Positions 60,520-64,000 of a DNA stretch of 64,000 nt are shown here, piece after piece. Numbering within the stretch: the first letter of the stretch is position 1; each line of letters starts with the position of its first letter. Below the pieces are notes generated by a model. The model ran no database searches and was not told the DNA's origin. It saw only the letters and a program-made list of their open reading frames with translations. The position numbers and the translations under genes were made by a program. The stretch is from Calendula officinalis (Eukaryota; Streptophyta; Magnoliopsida; Asterales; Asteraceae). The stretch lies in assembly GCA_963853835.1 (NCBI GenBank), contig OY970824.1, forward strand, positions 68,094,884 to 68,158,883, read 5' to 3'.

Positions 60520-60720
60520 CATTTGTCAAGTGTACAATGTATAATGGTAAGACATAATACGATATGACAACTACTCTCAAGTGAAGTTATCATGATTGAC
60601 TATAAAAGTTAAAATATAACATTGCGGATCCGCTTATGAAAAGGCTTAAGTAGAGAGTTAGTTATAATGGAATGGGACTAAAGCCCTTGGGATAAAGTTT
60701 ATGCGAAGGAAACCTAACCT
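60520..60720 (+). pseudogene. Copia RNase H C-terminal remnant
   Basis: The plus strand around 60540-60690 gives NGKTRH and, in another frame, NIADPLMKRLK followed by MGLKPLG. These are the final motifs of Copia RNase H. Stops and frameshifts intervene. Confidence 0.65.
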
Positions 60721-61983
60721 AGTTGACTGGAGATCCCAAGATCTAGGTTCAATAGGACAACCTAATTGTATAAACGAAGGGATGTCACTGTGGGGGTAAC
60801 GGAATTCCTCCAAACATTCTTAAAGGGAGTAAATTGTACTACTTCCTAGTCCATTCCTAGTTCAGTGACAACAAGGATAAGCACTACGACTTTTAATGAT
60901 TACTTGTAGAGAATCACCTATGTGAGGGAGAAGTGGGGTCGCTTCGAATGGAATTGTTGGGGCACAATTCTTAGTAGCTCTCGCAGAACCAGGCAGTGTC
61001 CATGACCAAGACGGGCACGATAAGAGGATATGAACAAGTCAGGGAGAGTCTTGTGAGAATGTATACTGTCGTCTACACAAAAGGCGGGTTCAGTTCAAGA
61101 ACATCGCGTCTACTGACTGCTAGGAGACTAAGTATGCATCTCAAGGGAAGGTTCAAAGGGTAACACCTACCTATCCTTTGCAAGACTTAACTGCTGAATA
61201 TTTATCAAAATTTTGATGTGTTTTCGATCGATCTCTATTCATGTGGGGGATTGTTGGAAAATTTTGGACATATATAATTATATGTATATTATTATATATA
61301 ATTAATGGTTCACATGTCCAAAATGTAGTTGTGATGAATGAGAAATCGACTCTCAAAGTGGGGTGTATGGAAAAATGAAATCAAACAAATGAACTAGTGG
61401 AAACTCGAACCTATCCGCACTCGTCTCCCGGGTTTCATGGTGGTTCATTTTTGTCACTCGGTTTAATTGAGTGTATTCAAATAATATTATTAATAATATT
61501 ATTTATAATTTTAATGTGTGTCATTAAAATATACATTTGAATGAGTGGTTTTGATTTTTGTAATGAATTGGCTTAATGACAATAGTGTATGTCATTAACC
61601 CACTTGACCATCTTCCATCCATCTTCTATTATAAATAGTGGGTTTGGTCATTTGGAAGAATACACACAAATTCATATACTTTCCTACTCACTTACAAGCA
61701 TCACAATTTGCTCTCTCCATTTTTAGTGTTTCTTAAACACAAGAACTTTCGATAAATGTTCGGGCTTGGATTATATTCGGTAGTGTAAAACTACTCGGTT
61801 GTTTTACCCTGTGAGATAGACGACGAATCTATTTTAAGGGGATCGTGAATTTCACGAGACTCAACCAAAACTTGTTTCTTCTTTGTTTCTACATATTCTT
61901 GTTTCAATCTTGTATTTGTGTGAGTCATTTCCCAATTGTATTGTATTTTATTAATGAGAATTGATATTAGCTCCTACAAGTCA

Positions 61984-63296
61984 AGCATCAAAGTTTGACT
62001 AACTCATTTCTGGCAAGTTATACCCAAATAGGTCAAAACCATATTAATCAAACTTTAGGTTTACTAATTACTCGTTAACAATATCACTATCCATATTATG
62101 ATTAATCAATGTCTAACTAGTTGTTTTTAAATGGGTCAAACTCTTACTCAAGAGTCAAGTCAATGTTCATAATATGACTAAATCATGCAATAGTTCCTAA
62201 ATCATTTAAACACTCCAATTAACAATTCAAAACTATAAGTCCATGATACAATTAGTTACAAGTGACAAATACCATCACTAACATACCATTTTGACCTAAA
62301 TAAACATATAAAGCACAAAACCTCATAATTCCAAGAACTATTGTTTTGCCTTAATCTCCATTAATAGAGGTTTTTATAGAAATCTTCTCAAATCAACATT
62401 CTAACTAGTAATTAAACATGTAATATACTCCCTAGTCCCTAAACACATAAAAGCATCAAAACACATCAGTTTTACTAATCTATAACAAAATCATGAAAGC
62501 TCAAAACCTAGGTTAAACTTCTAGCAAGAACTTGTAAACCTAACACCATGAGAAGATCACATACCTTTAACAAGCTCAATTTCGAGATTTAAAGCTGGGA
62601 TTTAGACAATCTAGAGTGTTCTTTCACTAGGTTCTTCAAGCAAATGAACGCATACAAGGAAGAGAGTATAACACGTATAGAGAGAGATGGAGCAAATAAC
62701 ACTTATGCATCTCCACACACACACGTATAAGTGATGGAGGGATGGTTCATTTCATTTCACATAGTGCAATTACCCGTTATCTAATTTATAGATGATGCAT
62801 TTAGCAACCATAATAAACTCGTTACAAGGCAACAAGGTATTATTTATAACTCTTATCCAAATGCGAATTTAACTAAACCACTCATTTATAAGTATCTAAA
62901 TATTTATTTCCTACTTTAACCTCATGATTAAAATAATATTTTATTTAATTACTATTAAATTATAAAACTTATTAGTCCGTGTTACACCGTATGTATATGG
63001 TCAACATCGTTTTAGTTTTTGGTACCAAATGCTTGTCTCTACACTCTACTTGTTTAAGCACAATTACACATGCCTTGGGAACCATGTTTTCTAAGTTGAA
63101 CAATTGCTCAAACAATTATACGTAACACCCGAAATATTATATAGGAGTATGATAGTATATTTTTTTTTCTATGCCTATTTTAATTATAAAGGTAATTTTA
63201 CATATATACATTAGTCATAGTACTAAATGGCACTATGAACAATAGTATTCTCTGCTAACATGCGCTGAAGTCTGATAAAGTCATACTAATGTAATA
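61984..63296. other. Intergenic, no gene recognised
   Basis: AT-rich sequence with no coding potential that I can support. GTTACACC at about 62980 and GTAACACCCGAAAT at about 63122 resemble worn ends of TGTAACACCC-type LTRs, so old LTR remains are possible. Confidence 0.4.
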
Positions 63297-63610
63297 CTAC
63301 CTTCGTATCCAAATAAGTGATACATTTAAGATTTTACGGTTTTTGAGGCAAAAGATTTAAATGTGAGTTAAGATAGATTAAAGTAGATAATTAGTGAATA
63401 ATGCGTCTCACTTCTTTTGAAATAAAAGATATTAATGATGTTTAAAAGTAAAAGTAATGGTATAAAGATAATTTAACTCTATTAAAGTAGATAGTTAGTG
63501 GAGATTGAGTCCCACTTTTTTACCAAATAAGGAAACTTTTAGAAGTGTATCACTTATTTTGTTTCACCCTTTAATAGAAAGTGTATCACTTATTTTGATA
63601 CGAATGTATT
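63297..63610. mobile_element. Worn Stowaway-like element, AAATAAGTGATACA family
   Basis: ACCTTCGTATCCAAATAAGT at one end and CACTTATTTTGATACGAATG at the other, with an internal second copy of GTGTATCACTTATTTTG. It is a diverged relative of 42270-42582. From 63611 to 64000 nothing was recognised. Confidence 0.6.
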
Positions 63611-64000
63611 ATAAAGACAAAAATGTATTATGGCGTTGGTTTAGGAAAGTTAAAATAATATAACTCTTTTCTTGAAAAAGTGAGGTTCGAAACTTGCTGT
63701 CAATTTTTTTAACTAATGGGTTTGAGTTGAAGAATTCCAAAGTTACAAAACACACCCTTAACTTTAAAATGTGACAAAATAAACATGTAATTTTTACATA
63801 ATCTGTATTTAACTATTTATTATCCAACAATCATATTTTAAGCATAGTCTTTTATAGCTTATAGTTTTAACGTAATTTTTTTTTAAAATTTTGGTTACTA
63901 GAAGATGTTACATTACCTTTTCTATGTTTGTGGTATTCAAAACTATACAAAGGAAGAATAAAGGTTTTATAGCGAAGCATTGTTCGAACTACATTTAAAA

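Larger units (their letters stand above)
55487..61978 (+). mobile_element. Degenerate Copia retrotransposon, 727-bp LTRs
   Basis: The 3' LTR is 61252-61978 (727 bp), preceded by ATGTGGGGGAT. The 5' LTR is 55487-55519 plus 57254-57947, also 727 bp once the inserted Mutator-like element and its duplication are removed. The flanking 5-bp duplication AGTCA is exact (55482-55486 and 61979-61983). The LTRs differ at about ten positions. The interior keeps only a protease piece and an RNase H tail, plus long repeat-rich non-coding stretches. Confidence 0.9.

Overview
The window is plant nuclear DNA: AT-rich, intron-split genes with GT-AG junctions, plastid-targeted proteins, and more than half of the sequence in transposable elements. 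It fits a eudicot. The exact family cannot be fixed from sequence alone; an asterid/Asteraceae origin is only a hunch.

Genes. I rebuilt five intact or near-intact host genes exon by exon: a plastid FKBP-type immunophilin (13737-16566, minus, 10 exons), a very small UPF0729/C18orf32-like membrane protein (19509-20945, plus, 4 exons), an NAD(P)-dependent SDR of the DFR/CCR/phenylacetaldehyde-reductase group (22689-25789, plus, 6 exons), ferredoxin-sulfite reductase (30179-33699, minus, 8 exons) and the zinc-finger protein ZPR1 (40142-45920, minus, 16 exons). An ATL-type RING-H2 ubiquitin ligase at 408-904 (minus) is split by a frameshift. These genes do not form one pathway; they are ordinary plant genes separated by transposon blocks.

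Transposons, left to right. (1) 1-240: two tRNA-like SINE heads. (2) 1463-11345: a minus-strand Helitron, split by a young, pol-less LTR retrotransposon (3525-10317) that carries a coiled-coil Gag-like ORF and about 2.6 kb of strongly structured non-coding sequence. (3) 11377-13483: a second Helitron of the same terminal family, with broken PIF1 helicase and RPA-like coding remains. (4) 16743-18807: a PIF/Harbinger element holding only the Myb/SANT-like ORF1. (5) 25999-28667: a Copia remnant. (6) 34329-36815: a solo LTR. (7) 37977-38719: a hAT MITE. (8) 46582-55372: a second copy of that MITE, split by an 8 kb LTR element on the minus strand. (9) 55487-61978: a degenerate Copia element whose 5' LTR holds a Mutator-like element. 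Small inverted-repeat elements lie in the introns of SDR, sulfite reductase and ZPR1.

Most notable observation: in the pol-less retrotransposon a motif of about 60-70 nt occurs six times (7881-8991). Each copy has two helices whose base pairs change in a compensatory way between copies, while the sequence between the helices is conserved. This is the pattern expected of a selected RNA structure, and I do not recognise it as a known ribozyme or retroelement signal. The Copia element at 55487-61978 has an independent series of about ten hairpin-forming repeats.
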